A DNA stretch of 64,000 nucleotides. Source: Natronosalvus hydrolyticus (GTDB taxonomy: Archaea > Halobacteriota > Halobacteria > Halobacteriales > Natrialbaceae). Each line of letters begins with the position of its first letter. Positions within the stretch are counted from its first letter, which is position 1. Where the stretch lies: NCBI GenBank assembly GCA_025517525.1, contig JAOPJZ010000004.1, forward strand, positions 62,001 through 126,000, given 5' to 3'. Of this stretch, positions 16,425-24,403 are shown one piece after another. The translations under genes and the position numbers were made by a program. Under the pieces are notes generated by a model. That model was not told the DNA's origin, did no database searches, and saw nothing but the letters and a program-made list of their open reading frames with translations.

Positions 16425-16847
16425 GCATAGCCTATGTAGACAAACTTACTTAATGATTGGGATTGGCATTGAATATCCGCTGCCGTCGAGCGGTAGGTTC
16501 CGTAGTTGAGTGACGCGATTCACGCCCGCCGTGAACGGCGGGATCCTCTCGCTGTTTAAAGATAGATCCCAGTTGCATGTTGAATAAAACGCGCCAGCGT
16601 TACAGAGCCTCAGTCCGATCCGAACGTGTGGAATATCGGGGCAGATGATTGGTTAGAGAGTCAACCATACCGGAGCGCGTGCGAGGACGAACCCAGAAAT
16701 ATATCGCGAAATGAGAGTCCGTAACTCGTGATCGGTTGTTTACTTGGCAACAATCGGGATAATCCGGAGAAAATGCGATCAAACTGGGGATAATCGGATG
16801 TATCGCTATCCCCCCTTATCATCACCGACTCAGTCTTATCAGATCCA
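16425..16847. other. Gene-free stretch between tnpB and the 78-aa gene
   Basis: AT-richer than the chromosome. It holds the hairpin CCCGCC GTGAAC GGCGGG (16525-16542), which overlaps an alternative stem TTCACG/CGTGAA (16519-16535), and two GGATAATC repeats near 16756 and 16789. Possible TATA-like CTTATC motifs precede the gene at 16848. I see no coding sequence. Confidence 0.5.
16525..16542. repeat. Hairpin resembling an IS200/IS605-type end
   Basis: CCCGCC GTGAAC GGCGGG followed by ATCCTCTCGCTG. It sits on the upstream side of the tnpB element and resembles the other hairpins at 4785, 14775 and 15118 in stem size and in the pyrimidine-rich sequence after it. Confidence 0.4.
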
Positions 16848-17084
16848 ATGACGCGAACAGAAAACGCGAACGACGCAGCACAGAGCGTAGAAGTCGATAC
16901 CGGAAATCAGGGACCGCCTGCCGATCTTCCGGGCGTGGTCCCGGACTTCGTCAGCGACCTGCTCGATAGCATCAGTGCGGGGGTGACGGGCCTGGGTGAG
17001 ACAATCGGTAACCTCGCTTCCAGTGCCAATCCAGCCGAGATCGCCGCCGTCGCCGCTGATGTCGCTGCAGCTATCCCACTGTAG
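16848..17084 (+). CDS. 78-aa peptide with amphipathic helical C-terminus, unknown function
   Basis: No family recognised. The first 25 residues are polar, then PADLPGVVPDFVSDLLDSI leads into helices rich in Ala, Gly, Leu and Val, with the end AAVAADVAAAIPL strongly hydrophobic. It has no cysteine, no Tat motif and no conventional signal peptide. It is the first gene after the TnpB element and precedes the large Tat lipoprotein gene on the same strand by about 420 bp. The composition could suit a membrane-active peptide, but that is speculation. Confidence 0.5.
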   Translation: MTRTENANDAAQSVEVDTGNQGPPADLPGVVPDFVSDLLDSISAGVTGLGETIGNLASSANPAEIAAVAADVAAAIPL

Positions 17085-17501
17085 TATAGCAACGATCAGA
17101 CACACAGTGTACCTCGCTACTGAATACAGTCACGGTAGCTGGACTCCCCCGTGATGTAAAGGTATATCCGGGTCCATCACACAACCTCCGGATCAACGAT
17201 AAGCAGTCACAAACAGATCAGCAACTCTCATGAACTACAGAACGAATACTCAACCCAGATCAGTAGTCCGTTTCGGTCAGAAGCCTTCGGTATACGAACC
17301 AACCAGCAACTCGAAGTCCGCGAAGACACTCGAACGGTGTTTACTGCCGACTTCAGGCCTGTTAGAGGGCTCAAACGGAGAGCCATATCCTTCAGCCCGT
17401 TTCGACGGGATCACAGTCAATGGTGCATCACTATCCTCATGAGTGTCGAATCCGACGACACGACGGTCACGTTCCAGGACAGCGAACGGGTGGCATAACT
17501 G
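17085..17501. other. Gene-free stretch before the Tat lipoprotein gene
   Basis: Contains a 70-codon ORF (17230-17442) with no recognisable domain and a 19-codon ORF (17439-17498) ending 3 nt before the lipoprotein ATG. Reading frame 17160-17498 is open but has no early start codon. These look like non-coding or degraded sequence, although the 19-codon ORF could be a leader coupled to the lipoprotein gene. Confidence 0.4.
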
Positions 17502-19613
17502 ATGAGTATTGATAACCCACCGGCCATCGATCGGCGGACCTACCTCGCCGCCCTGGTCGGGGTGGGGGGAGCGACACTCGCAGGGTGTTCGTTTCTCGAC
17601 GCTGAGGAAGACAGCCAGACGAGGACGCTGGGGGATGACGAGGCACGTGCCTTAGCGGAACGGTTCGCGCCATCGTTTTACTTTGACGAGTACGAAAAGT
17701 GGTTTCCGACCGATCCACGCCACTACGAAATCGAAGAAGACGGTGAGACCGTTGTCGGTGGGTTCGAAGCCTTCAACGGCTATCACGAGCGCTACGAGGA
17801 GGCGGCATCGCCGCCCGATCCGACCGTGTTCTACCACGCTGTCGAATACACCGAATCGCCGCTGGCAGTCGTTCAGTTCTGGCAGTACTCGGCATTCGAC
17901 CAGTTCAGCACCAACTTCCACTGGCACGACTGGGAAGTGCTCCACGTCTTCGTCGATACTGATACCGAAGAGCCTCAACTCCACGTCGCAAGCTCTCACT
18001 CCCGAAATGTTCCCAACAACGAGTTTCTCGACCCCGATCCGGATCGTATCCCGGCCGTTCTCGTCGAGTTGGGATCACACTCGAATACGCTCTCGATCAA
18101 CGACCAGCGTGAACGGTTTCAGCGACTTTCACGCGACAATACGCTGGCAGATATCACCAACGGAACGTTCGAGGAGCTTGAAGCACTCGCCGAGCTACCG
18201 ATCGCATACGGACTCCCTCGGGGGGAAGGATGGCCGTTGCCCTTTGCACTCCCGGAGCTCGACGGAGTACCGATCTACGAACACGACCGGCTTCCGTCTA
18301 TCGACCGGACGGATCTCATCGACGAATCGCTCGTCGTTCGGTCCTACGAGGCGCTTGTGTCACCGCCTTCGGAGCTCCCGAAGCGCGAGACTGGGATGGT
18401 GTTCGATCACGCTGACAGGAATGCGCCGAAGGCAGACGTCGAGTACGATCTTGTACCAGCTAGCAAACTCGAACACATCGAGGCGTTTACCGGGCCACAG
18501 TTAAGCTTCGAGTTTGCCGTCCCCGATTTCATCGAAGACGCCGTTTCTGGACATATTACGTCAGTCGGAGTTCCCTGGCACAGTCCCCGGTACGACAACC
18601 CGGCGGCGGATATCACAGACTCGGGCCACCGGGCGGCGCTGGCCGATCAGTACGACGCGATCGGGGAACCGGCCCCAGTCAACACAGTCGTCGCATCAAT
18701 CACTGAGACGGTCACCACCGACGACGCGCCCGAGGACGAGGGACTCAAGACGGAGGATTCAACGGTTGAGGGAGTTGCTCTACTGGAGAGCGATCCCGAG
18801 GTGGTTCCAACCTTTGGTGGCGGCGTAACGGTCTTCGGAGACGTGCCGGACGGTGAACATCAACTCACAGTCAACGGAGCCGGCATCGCGCCGCACAGCG
18901 AAGAAGTATCCGTTCGGGGGGAGAGCGAAGTAACAGCGGCTGGCGTCAAAGGAGAGATCCCGCTCGTTGCCAACGAAGACGCGGTCAAGCTCGAAGTTGA
19001 CCCGACCGACGCGGACAGCGATCTCACTTCGCTTGCTGTCGAAGACGATTTTGCTGGCCGACTCTACGATGCACCACTCTCAGAGCCCGACGCGGTCTAC
19101 GTCCATCGGGGTGGCGCCTACACGACCGAATTCAGAGATAGCGACGATGAAATCGGCGCGATTCGGGTCAACCCCGAGACGGAAGAGCGGGTTCGGATCG
19201 ACGACCCACGGACGGGGAAAGCGTCGCTCGGGACGTTTCTCGCGACCATCGCCGAGGAGACGGAGGTATCCGTTGCTTCCGTGGCGACCGATGAAGAGAT
19301 GGACGATCAGCAGGACGGCCAGGGCAGCGAGACTGACGGCACTGGGGGAGCGGAAAACGCGGTGCGTGGGCTCCGGGAAGCGCTCGCTGCCGTCGCTGAA
19401 TCCGCACAGCGGGCCGCCGACCACGCCGAGGCTGGCAATCGAGGGAACGCGGATGCAAGGCTCGAGGAAGTATCGACGCGACTTGATCGAGTCGCTGAAC
19501 GACTGAGCGAGGCCCGAGAAATGCTTCCGGACGAAATCGCTCGTGCGACCGAACGACGACTCGAACAGGCCCAGCGGCGCTCCGATCAGGCCCAGACCGC
19601 TAACAAACTCTAA
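17502..19613 (+). CDS. Exported Tat lipoprotein with HWHDWE domain (Nep1-like/Vps62-like) and C-terminal coiled coil
   Basis: A 703-aa protein. Residues 10-29 are a Tat lipoprotein signal: DRRTYLAALVG with twin Arg 11-12 and the lipobox LAGC with Cys29. Residues about 50-260 form a domain with APSFYFDEYEKWFP, VVQFWQYSAFDQF and HWHDWE (140-145). The last recalls the metal-binding GHRHDWE heptapeptide of Nep1-like proteins and related Vps62 domains. Residues about 430-510 look like a beta-sandwich with VTVFGDVPDGEHQLTV, and residues about 620-700 are an Ala/Glu/Arg-rich coiled coil. It should be anchored on the outer face of the membrane. It lies in the CTCGAG-free island. Role unknown. Confidence 0.75.
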   Translation: MSIDNPPAIDRRTYLAALVGVGGATLAGCSFLDAEEDSQTRTLGDDEARALAERFAPSFYFDEYEKWFPTDPRHYEIEEDGETVVGGFEAFNGYHERYEEAASPPDPTVFYHAVEYTESPLAVVQFWQYSAFDQFSTNFHWHDWEVLHVFVDTDTEEPQLHVASSHSRNVPNNEFLDPDPDRIPAVLVELGSHSNTLSINDQRERFQRLSRDNTLADITNGTFEELEALAELPIAYGLPRGEGWPLPFALPELDGVPIYEHDRLPSIDRTDLIDESLVVRSYEALVSPPSELPKRETGMVFDHADRNAPKADVEYDLVPASKLEHIEAFTGPQLSFEFAVPDFIEDAVSGHITSVGVPWHSPRYDNPAADITDSGHRAALADQYDAIGEPAPVNTVVASITETVTTDDAPEDEGLKTEDSTVEGVALLESDPEVVPTFGGGVTVFGDVPDGEHQLTVNGAGIAPHSEEVSVRGESEVTAAGVKGEIPLVANEDAVKLEVDPTDADSDLTSLAVEDDFAGRLYDAPLSEPDAVYVHRGGAYTTEFRDSDDEIGAIRVNPETEERVRIDDPRTGKASLGTFLATIAEETEVSVASVATDEEMDDQQDGQGSETDGTGGAENAVRGLREALAAVAESAQRAADHAEAGNRGNADARLEEVSTRLDRVAERLSEAREMLPDEIARATERRLEQAQRRSDQAQTANKL

Positions 19614-19717
19614 CAGAACGGAGTCGTTTTGATTGTCAGGCAGTCATCCGATCAGGCAGATATTTTCATCGAGGTGACGATGGAATTACTATGGTGGTGA
19701 CTACCCGAACTGAAAGC

Positions 19718-19927
19718 TCACCGCACGTACGCCACGACGGCGTACGCGAGAAAGATGACACCAAGTGCCAGACTCGCCAGGCTAATCAGCGAGCCGATGA
19801 GCCGCATGGCGTCGGTCAACAGCGTCGGGTATTCCGGCTGGCGCTCGAGATTGTGCGTCAACACGGCGATGAACACGCCCGTCCCGAGCGCGATGAGGCC
19901 GAACGTGAGCGCAGCGAGCGTCGCCAT
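19718..19927 (-). CDS. Small two-helix membrane protein
   Basis: A 69-aa protein starting MATLAALTFGLIALGTGVF, with a second helix near LISLASLALGVIFLAYAV. The start at 19927 excludes 54 upstream codons that are Arg-rich and look non-coding. Unknown function. The nearest genes are the island lipoprotein (convergent) and a divergent membrane protein gene. Confidence 0.65.
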   Translation of the reverse strand: MATLAALTFGLIALGTGVFIAVLTHNLERQPEYPTLLTDAMRLIGSLISLASLALGVIFLAYAVVAYVR

Positions 19928-20114
19928 AGGCCGACTCCGGCCGGCAACTTCATACGTGTTCTGGGAGTTTCGCGCCCGATACGTATGCTGGCCCCCTCGA
20001 GTTCCTGTACCGGCCACCGTCCCTCGAGAGCGACATTCCTGCACCGGCTGTATCTCGAGGACGGCGGTTCTGTCGACGAAAAAAGCCATACGTCTGCCGA
20101 CCCTCGAGTGACCT

Positions 20115-20843
20115 ATGAGCGAGCGCTCGGACGAGGTGACGAAAGACGCCAGTGGTCAAGGGGGTGAGCCCAACTCTGGCAACGGGCGCACGTCCAAGTC
20201 TACCGACGAGCTATTGGCGGAAACCGAACGCCTGCTCGAGGACGTCTCCGGAGAGCCGCCGGCATCCGGTTCGAACAGCCATGCGCAGTCGGCGGCCGAC
20301 ACTGGCTCGACAACCGACGCTGGAACACCGGCAGACACAGATACCGAATCGGAATCGTGGTTCGATTTTTCCATGGGCCGTGACTCGAGCAAGGGTGACT
20401 CATCGCCAGCCACGGACGAGCGAACGACGGTTGATTCGGACCGGGACTCGAGTTCGGGCCGGTTGTCGTCGCTTCGACGCCGCCTCTCGCCAGGACAGTA
20501 TCTCTCGCCGAAGGCGCTGCTGGCCGTCCTCCTCACCCTCACCGCCGGAATGCTCGTCGGTGGGGCCGTCCTGCCGTTTTCGGGCATCGGACGCGTTCTC
20601 GGGCTCGCCCTCGCCGCGTTCACCGTCGGACTCGTGACGAGCAAGCGCCGGTATCTCGAGCTATCGGCCGCTGGCGTCGGTGTTGGCGTCCTGGGTGCGC
20701 TGCTCGATTTCGGGATTCTGTTGCCGACCGACGCCGGCCAGACCGTGCTCGCGATTGGTGCCGGTGCTGGCTTGCTTGCGAGCGTCGTCGGCTACTACTT
20801 CGGCCGCGACCTTCGGGACGGCCTCTCTCGAGATATCGAATGA
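20115..20843 (+). CDS. Membrane protein with long acidic N-terminus
   Basis: A 242-aa protein. Residues 1-125 are Ser/Asp/Glu/Thr-rich and probably disordered. Residues about 133-230 carry four hydrophobic segments (ALLAVLLTLTAGMLVGGAV, VLGLALAAFTVGLVTS, LSAAGVGVGVLGALLDF, VLAIGAGAGLLASVVGYY). No domain is recognised. Confidence 0.72.
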   Translation: MSERSDEVTKDASGQGGEPNSGNGRTSKSTDELLAETERLLEDVSGEPPASGSNSHAQSAADTGSTTDAGTPADTDTESESWFDFSMGRDSSKGDSSPATDERTTVDSDRDSSSGRLSSLRRRLSPGQYLSPKALLAVLLTLTAGMLVGGAVLPFSGIGRVLGLALAAFTVGLVTSKRRYLELSAAGVGVGVLGALLDFGILLPTDAGQTVLAIGAGAGLLASVVGYYFGRDLRDGLSRDIE

Positions 20844-20930
20844 AGTCGGTCGACCAGCAGACCGGCTGGCGAGTAGCGTATCACAACCACAACACGCAGT
20901 CACGGTGGTCAACTGTGACAACAATCCCAC

Positions 20931-21584
20931 TTAATCTATCAGTTCCCAGCCTCGTGCCGTTCGCCGGACGACGCCCTCGTCGGCCAGCACCTCGAGCAAG
21001 TCGGCGACGACCTCGCGAGGGACGCCCACGTCCCGGCTGAGCGCACCGATACCTTTCGGTTCCGAGCGAATGCTCGCCAACAGGTCGGCGTGAACCCGAC
21101 TCTCCGCCCCGTTGCCGACCGTCTCGGAGATGTGATCGAGGACGTCACACAGGCGGCCCTGCACCCAGCGCTGGGCCAGCGACAGTTCGTTTTCGACCTG
21201 TTCGAGTTCCTCGAGCGTCCCGAGCAGGGTCTCGAGGTCGGCGTCCTCGTCGAGGGTGATATCGAGCGAGAGGTGCCGACAGCTGGTGATGTCGAAGGAG
21301 TTGTTCGCCGGGTAGGCGCTCTTGCTCGCGAAGCCGTACGGCGAGACGTTCACCTCGAGGCGGACGTTGCGAGCGATATGAAAGTACTTCCGGCGCTGGT
21401 CGTCGACTCGGCTCTCGATCAGTCCGGCTTCCTCGAGTTTGCGGAGGTGACCGATAACGGCCTTTGGGCTTACGCCCAGATACTCGGAGATTTCGGTCAC
21501 GTAACAGGGTTTGCGCGACAACAGACGGAGAATACGCCGTCGGTTCTCGTTGCCGAGGAGGTCCAACAACCCTGCAGAGTCCAT
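20931..21584 (-). CDS. ArsR-like winged-helix transcriptional regulator
   Basis: A 217-aa protein with an N-terminal winged helix (LLGNENRRRILRLLSRKP, VTEISEYLGVSPKAVIGHL, LEEAGLIESRVDDQRRKYF) and a C-terminal region including a second helical segment (IGALSRDVGVPREVVADLLEVL) that looks like another HTH-type unit. The family in haloarchaea is large and its ligands are mostly unknown. A secreted-protein gene starting on the same strand ends only 76 bp upstream, so the two may be one unit. Confidence 0.85.
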   Translation of the reverse strand: MDSAGLLDLLGNENRRRILRLLSRKPCYVTEISEYLGVSPKAVIGHLRKLEEAGLIESRVDDQRRKYFHIARNVRLEVNVSPYGFASKSAYPANNSFDITSCRHLSLDITLDEDADLETLLGTLEELEQVENELSLAQRWVQGRLCDVLDHISETVGNGAESRVHADLLASIRSEPKGIGALSRDVGVPREVVADLLEVLADEGVVRRTARGWELID

Positions 21585-21660
21585 CGAGCGAGGGTTAGCG
21601 ACCGAGATTGAAAAGGGTGTCTGCTCGAGGGGTTAGCTGACTATACGCAAAACAGCTCGA

Positions 21661-22557
21661 TCAGGTCCCGTCCGTCTCATCACTCTCGTCTCCCCCGTCC
21701 GTCTCATCATCGTCTGATTGGTCGTCATCGTCATCCGGCTCTTCGGTTTCCCCCGGTTTCGCCTCGTCTTCGTCGTCGACGTTCGGTCTGTCCTCGGTCG
21801 AGCCGCGTTCCTCGTCGGCAGGTATATCATTTTGGTCCTGTTGTTCGTCACTGGCGTTACCTCCCTGTCCACCGATATCTGTCGGCGAGCCGTTGTCTCC
21901 GCCAGTGTCAGCGGGTGGCCCATTATCGCCCGCGTCAGCGTCCGGCGTCGTGTTGTTTGCCGGTCCGGCGTGGCCCGGTGGCCCGCGTGGCGGGTCGACA
22001 CCCGCTATCTGCTGGGCGCGTTCGGCAACTTCCGGCCCCGTCAGTTCGGAGGCGTTCGCTCGCAACTCTCTAACCTTGCTCATGTCGGCACCCACCGCTT
22101 CAGCGCGTTGTTCAGTCACGTTCAGCGAGGAATCCAGTGCCGAAAGCTGTACGGTGAGTCTGGTGAGCCGCGTGTTGTACTCTGCGGGATGCAACTCGTC
22201 TCGTTGCTCGAGCAACGTTTCGTACTCAGCCTCGAGTTCCTCGAGCGTTGCCGCAGAGTCGTTCGTTTTGCTCGCGATCAACGCTCGTTGTTCCTCCGGC
22301 GACGCGTTCTCGAACGCTGCCGAGAACATCCGTTCGTCGACGCTCGAGGACGTTTTGACGTCGTTGGTCTGCATGAACGTCGAAATCTCTTCGCCCATCG
22401 ACGGGCTATCGGTCGACTCGTTCGTGACCGACGATAGCTCGCCATCCGTGCCGGTTGCAACGGAACTACCGCCCGCTGCAGCCACCGCTACCGGGGCAAC
22501 GAGGAGCCCGAGGGTTGTCAAGATGACGAGACACACCACGGAACGGGTCGCATTCAT
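21661..22557 (-). CDS. Secreted acidic protein with helical core
   Basis: A 298-aa protein. An N-terminal signal (RSVVCLVILTTLGLLVAPVAVAAA) is followed by a helical segment rich in Glu/Leu (LEELEAEYETLLEQRDEL, residues about 105-165) and a long Gly/Pro/Asp/Glu tail that ends in runs of Asp. ATG at 22557 gives the best signal peptide. An ATG at 22569 is also possible. Transcribed towards the HTH regulator, probably in one operon. Function unknown, but this pairing of an exported helical protein with a winged-helix regulator recurs in haloarchaea as far as I recall. Confidence 0.7.
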   Translation of the reverse strand: MNATRSVVCLVILTTLGLLVAPVAVAAAGGSSVATGTDGELSSVTNESTDSPSMGEEISTFMQTNDVKTSSSVDERMFSAAFENASPEEQRALIASKTNDSAATLEELEAEYETLLEQRDELHPAEYNTRLTRLTVQLSALDSSLNVTEQRAEAVGADMSKVRELRANASELTGPEVAERAQQIAGVDPPRGPPGHAGPANNTTPDADAGDNGPPADTGGDNGSPTDIGGQGGNASDEQQDQNDIPADEERGSTEDRPNVDDEDEAKPGETEEPDDDDDQSDDDETDGGDESDETDGT

Positions 22558-22823
22558 TATCGGAAGCATAGCGGCTTTGGGGTAAAAAGGCGGAGTTTCG
22601 TTCGGCACCGTTCATCCGTCGTGTACGACCGTTTGTATCGTTTTGAGCGTTCAAATCGGGAGCCGACGACGACTTCCGGAGAAAGCGCTACCGCCATTGC
22701 CATCGAACATTTCTCACCGACTAACTGATGAAAAACGGTTTTCCCGACCGGCCGAAAGGGAACCTTTCTCCCTACAGAGGTCGATCAAGAAATCACCAGC
22801 AGGGAGTACACTGAAAGCGGATA

Positions 22824-22832
22824 CATATAAAA
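22824..22832 (+). promoter_or_regulatory. TATA box deciding the start at 22850
   Basis: CATATAAAA is centred about 22 nt before ATG 22850, which favours a leaderless transcript beginning at that codon and not at the upstream in-frame ATG at 22643. Confidence 0.55.
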
Positions 22833-22849
22833 GTACTCGCAGAATAGTT

Positions 22850-23290
22850 ATGTGTGCCCCACCCATGGGTACTAGTGACATGTTCGAGGTCTTCTCGCGG
22901 AGCTACTATCTCGGCCGTCTCTACGTGACGCCAGCCGACGGCGAGCACGCCCGAATGCACCGCACTCAGCACGAACGCATCAACGAAGCCGTCTACGCAA
23001 CCGGCGACGGTATCGAACGACTCGACACCCCGCTCGTCATGAAACTCGAGTCCGGGCACTTTCCGGTCCACGGGGACGACGCCGTTCCCGCGAACACCCT
23101 GGCCGTCCCCGAGTCGATGCTCGAGGGAACCCGCATCCGCAACCCGCCCGCCCTCCGAGAAGTGTTTTTGGCCCGTAAAGAGCGCGCAAAACAGTTGCTC
23201 GGCCTCGGTGGCGGCCATCCACAGACGCTCTCGAATGCGACGGTGGCCGACGATGACGACGACACCGAACCCGACTGGACCGGGACCTAG
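22850..23290 (+). CDS. DUF5802-like conserved haloarchaeal protein
   Basis: A 146-aa protein whose core begins MFEVFSRSYYLGRLYVTP (ATG 22880) and continues LVMKLESGHFPVHGDD and NTLAVPESML. The pattern matches a haloarchaeal family I recall as DUF5802, with no known role. The TATA box supports ATG 22850, which adds ten residues before the conserved core. It ends 28 nt before the Vms1-like gene and is probably cotranscribed with it. Confidence 0.75.
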   Translation: MCAPPMGTSDMFEVFSRSYYLGRLYVTPADGEHARMHRTQHERINEAVYATGDGIERLDTPLVMKLESGHFPVHGDDAVPANTLAVPESMLEGTRIRNPPALREVFLARKERAKQLLGLGGGHPQTLSNATVADDDDDTEPDWTGT

Positions 23291-23318
23291 AAGTAGCCGC
23301 CACACACCGGTGTAGGGT

Positions 23319-24248
23319 ATGCTCGACAAACTGCTCGGGCGAGCCGCCCTCAAATCGCGTCTCGCCGAACTCGAGGACGAAAACGAGCGGCTGCGAAAAC
23401 GCTACGAGGCCGAATCCGAGCGCCGGTCAGAAGCGGTCACCGACAGACAGGAGGCAGAACGGGAGCAGAACAAACTCGAAGACCGAATCGCCCAACTCGA
23501 GGGCGAACTCGAACGCCTACGAGAACGATCACGTGACGATACGACAGGGTCGGCCCTCGAGTTCCGCCGACGCGAGCGCATGGGCCTCGCCGAAACCGAA
23601 GCGGCACTCGAGCGGCTCGAATCGGTTCGGACGGGACCCGAAGGAGCGTTGACGACACTCGCCGGCAGCGACCACCCGCGCCCCGACGCCCTCGAGTCGG
23701 TGCTGGACGAGCGAGCCTCGCTGGTAGCTGACCTCGAACCCTGTGTCGTCTGTGCCGACGACATGGGACTCGTCTCCGTGGCGCTGGTCCCACCGATCGA
23801 ACCCGAACTCGAGGCGTCGGCCGTCTGGGACGACCGATTCCGTCTCGATCCCCGCTGGTTCCTGCCCCGCGGTCGCTTCACGCTCGCGCTCGTCCGCGCC
23901 GACCTGTTCGCCCTCGGCGTCTACGAAGACGACGATCGCGTCGAATTTCACGGCTTCGAGAGCGACGTCAAAGGGAGCCACTCCAAGGGCGGGTTCTCCC
24001 AGGGTCGGTTCGAACGCATCCGCGACGGCCAGATCGCCGACCACCTCGAGCGGGCACGAGACGCACTCACCGAGCAAGTCGAGGGGCCGCTGTATCTGGT
24101 TGGCCAGCGCGAGGCAATCGACCGACTGGCCGAAAAAAGCGGTATCGACCCGGCCGAGAGGGCAACCGTCGATGCGACGGGGAAACCGCGGAGCGCCCTC
24201 GAGGACGCCTACAGCGACTTCTTCAGAACGGAACTGCTCGTGTTTTGA
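23319..24248 (+). CDS. Vms1/ANKZF1-family peptidyl-tRNA hydrolase
   Basis: A 309-aa protein with an N-terminal coiled coil (residues 10-80, Glu/Arg/Leu-rich heptads) and a release-factor-like VLRF1 domain. The catalytic loop is GSHSKGGFSQGRFERIRDGQ, with the Gln in the position used by Vms1 to cleave nascent chains from stalled tRNA. In eukaryotes this works on 60S subunits in ribosome quality control, and archaeal homologues are presumed to do likewise. The C-terminus FRTELLVF is typical of the haloarchaeal branch. Confidence 0.85.
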   Translation: MLDKLLGRAALKSRLAELEDENERLRKRYEAESERRSEAVTDRQEAEREQNKLEDRIAQLEGELERLRERSRDDTTGSALEFRRRERMGLAETEAALERLESVRTGPEGALTTLAGSDHPRPDALESVLDERASLVADLEPCVVCADDMGLVSVALVPPIEPELEASAVWDDRFRLDPRWFLPRGRFTLALVRADLFALGVYEDDDRVEFHGFESDVKGSHSKGGFSQGRFERIRDGQIADHLERARDALTEQVEGPLYLVGQREAIDRLAEKSGIDPAERATVDATGKPRSALEDAYSDFFRTELLVF

Positions 24249-24372
24249 TATCCTCTCAGAGTGAACTCGTGGGCTTTCTCCTCGGATCTCTGTAAATCGC
24301 CTCGGAATCAAGTGGTTCGATGTGAAACCTGAATACGAATACCGGTAATCGCTGCCTCGAATCGGTATGCAG

Positions 24373-24381
24373 CGTTAAGTC
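24373..24381 (+). promoter_or_regulatory. TATA-like box of the dgcN-dgcA unit
   Basis: CGTTAAGTC is centred about 27 nt before ATG 24404. Weak match, correct spacing. Confidence 0.35.
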
Positions 24382-24403
24382 CCCACTATGCGATGAGTCA
24401 GGT

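Larger units (their letters stand above)
15100..16560 (-). mobile_element. IS1341-type (IS200/IS605 family) element, tnpB only
   Basis: Contains a single tnpB gene and no tnpA within reach, which defines the IS1341-type layout. The downstream end (low coordinates) has the hairpin CCCCGTCGT AA ACGACGGGG at about 15118-15137 just after the tnpB stop, flanked by GACATCCTC and CTTCCCGTG. The upstream side has a hairpin at 16525-16542 whose relationship to the element is less sure. Exact cleavage sites cannot be fixed from one copy. Like other IS200/IS605 elements it should lack inverted terminal repeats and target duplications. Confidence 0.7.

Noticed and set aside
17230..17442. 70-codon ORF upstream of the Tat lipoprotein
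   Set aside because: No domain, no promoter, no haloarchaeal acidic bias and composition like neighbouring non-coding DNA.
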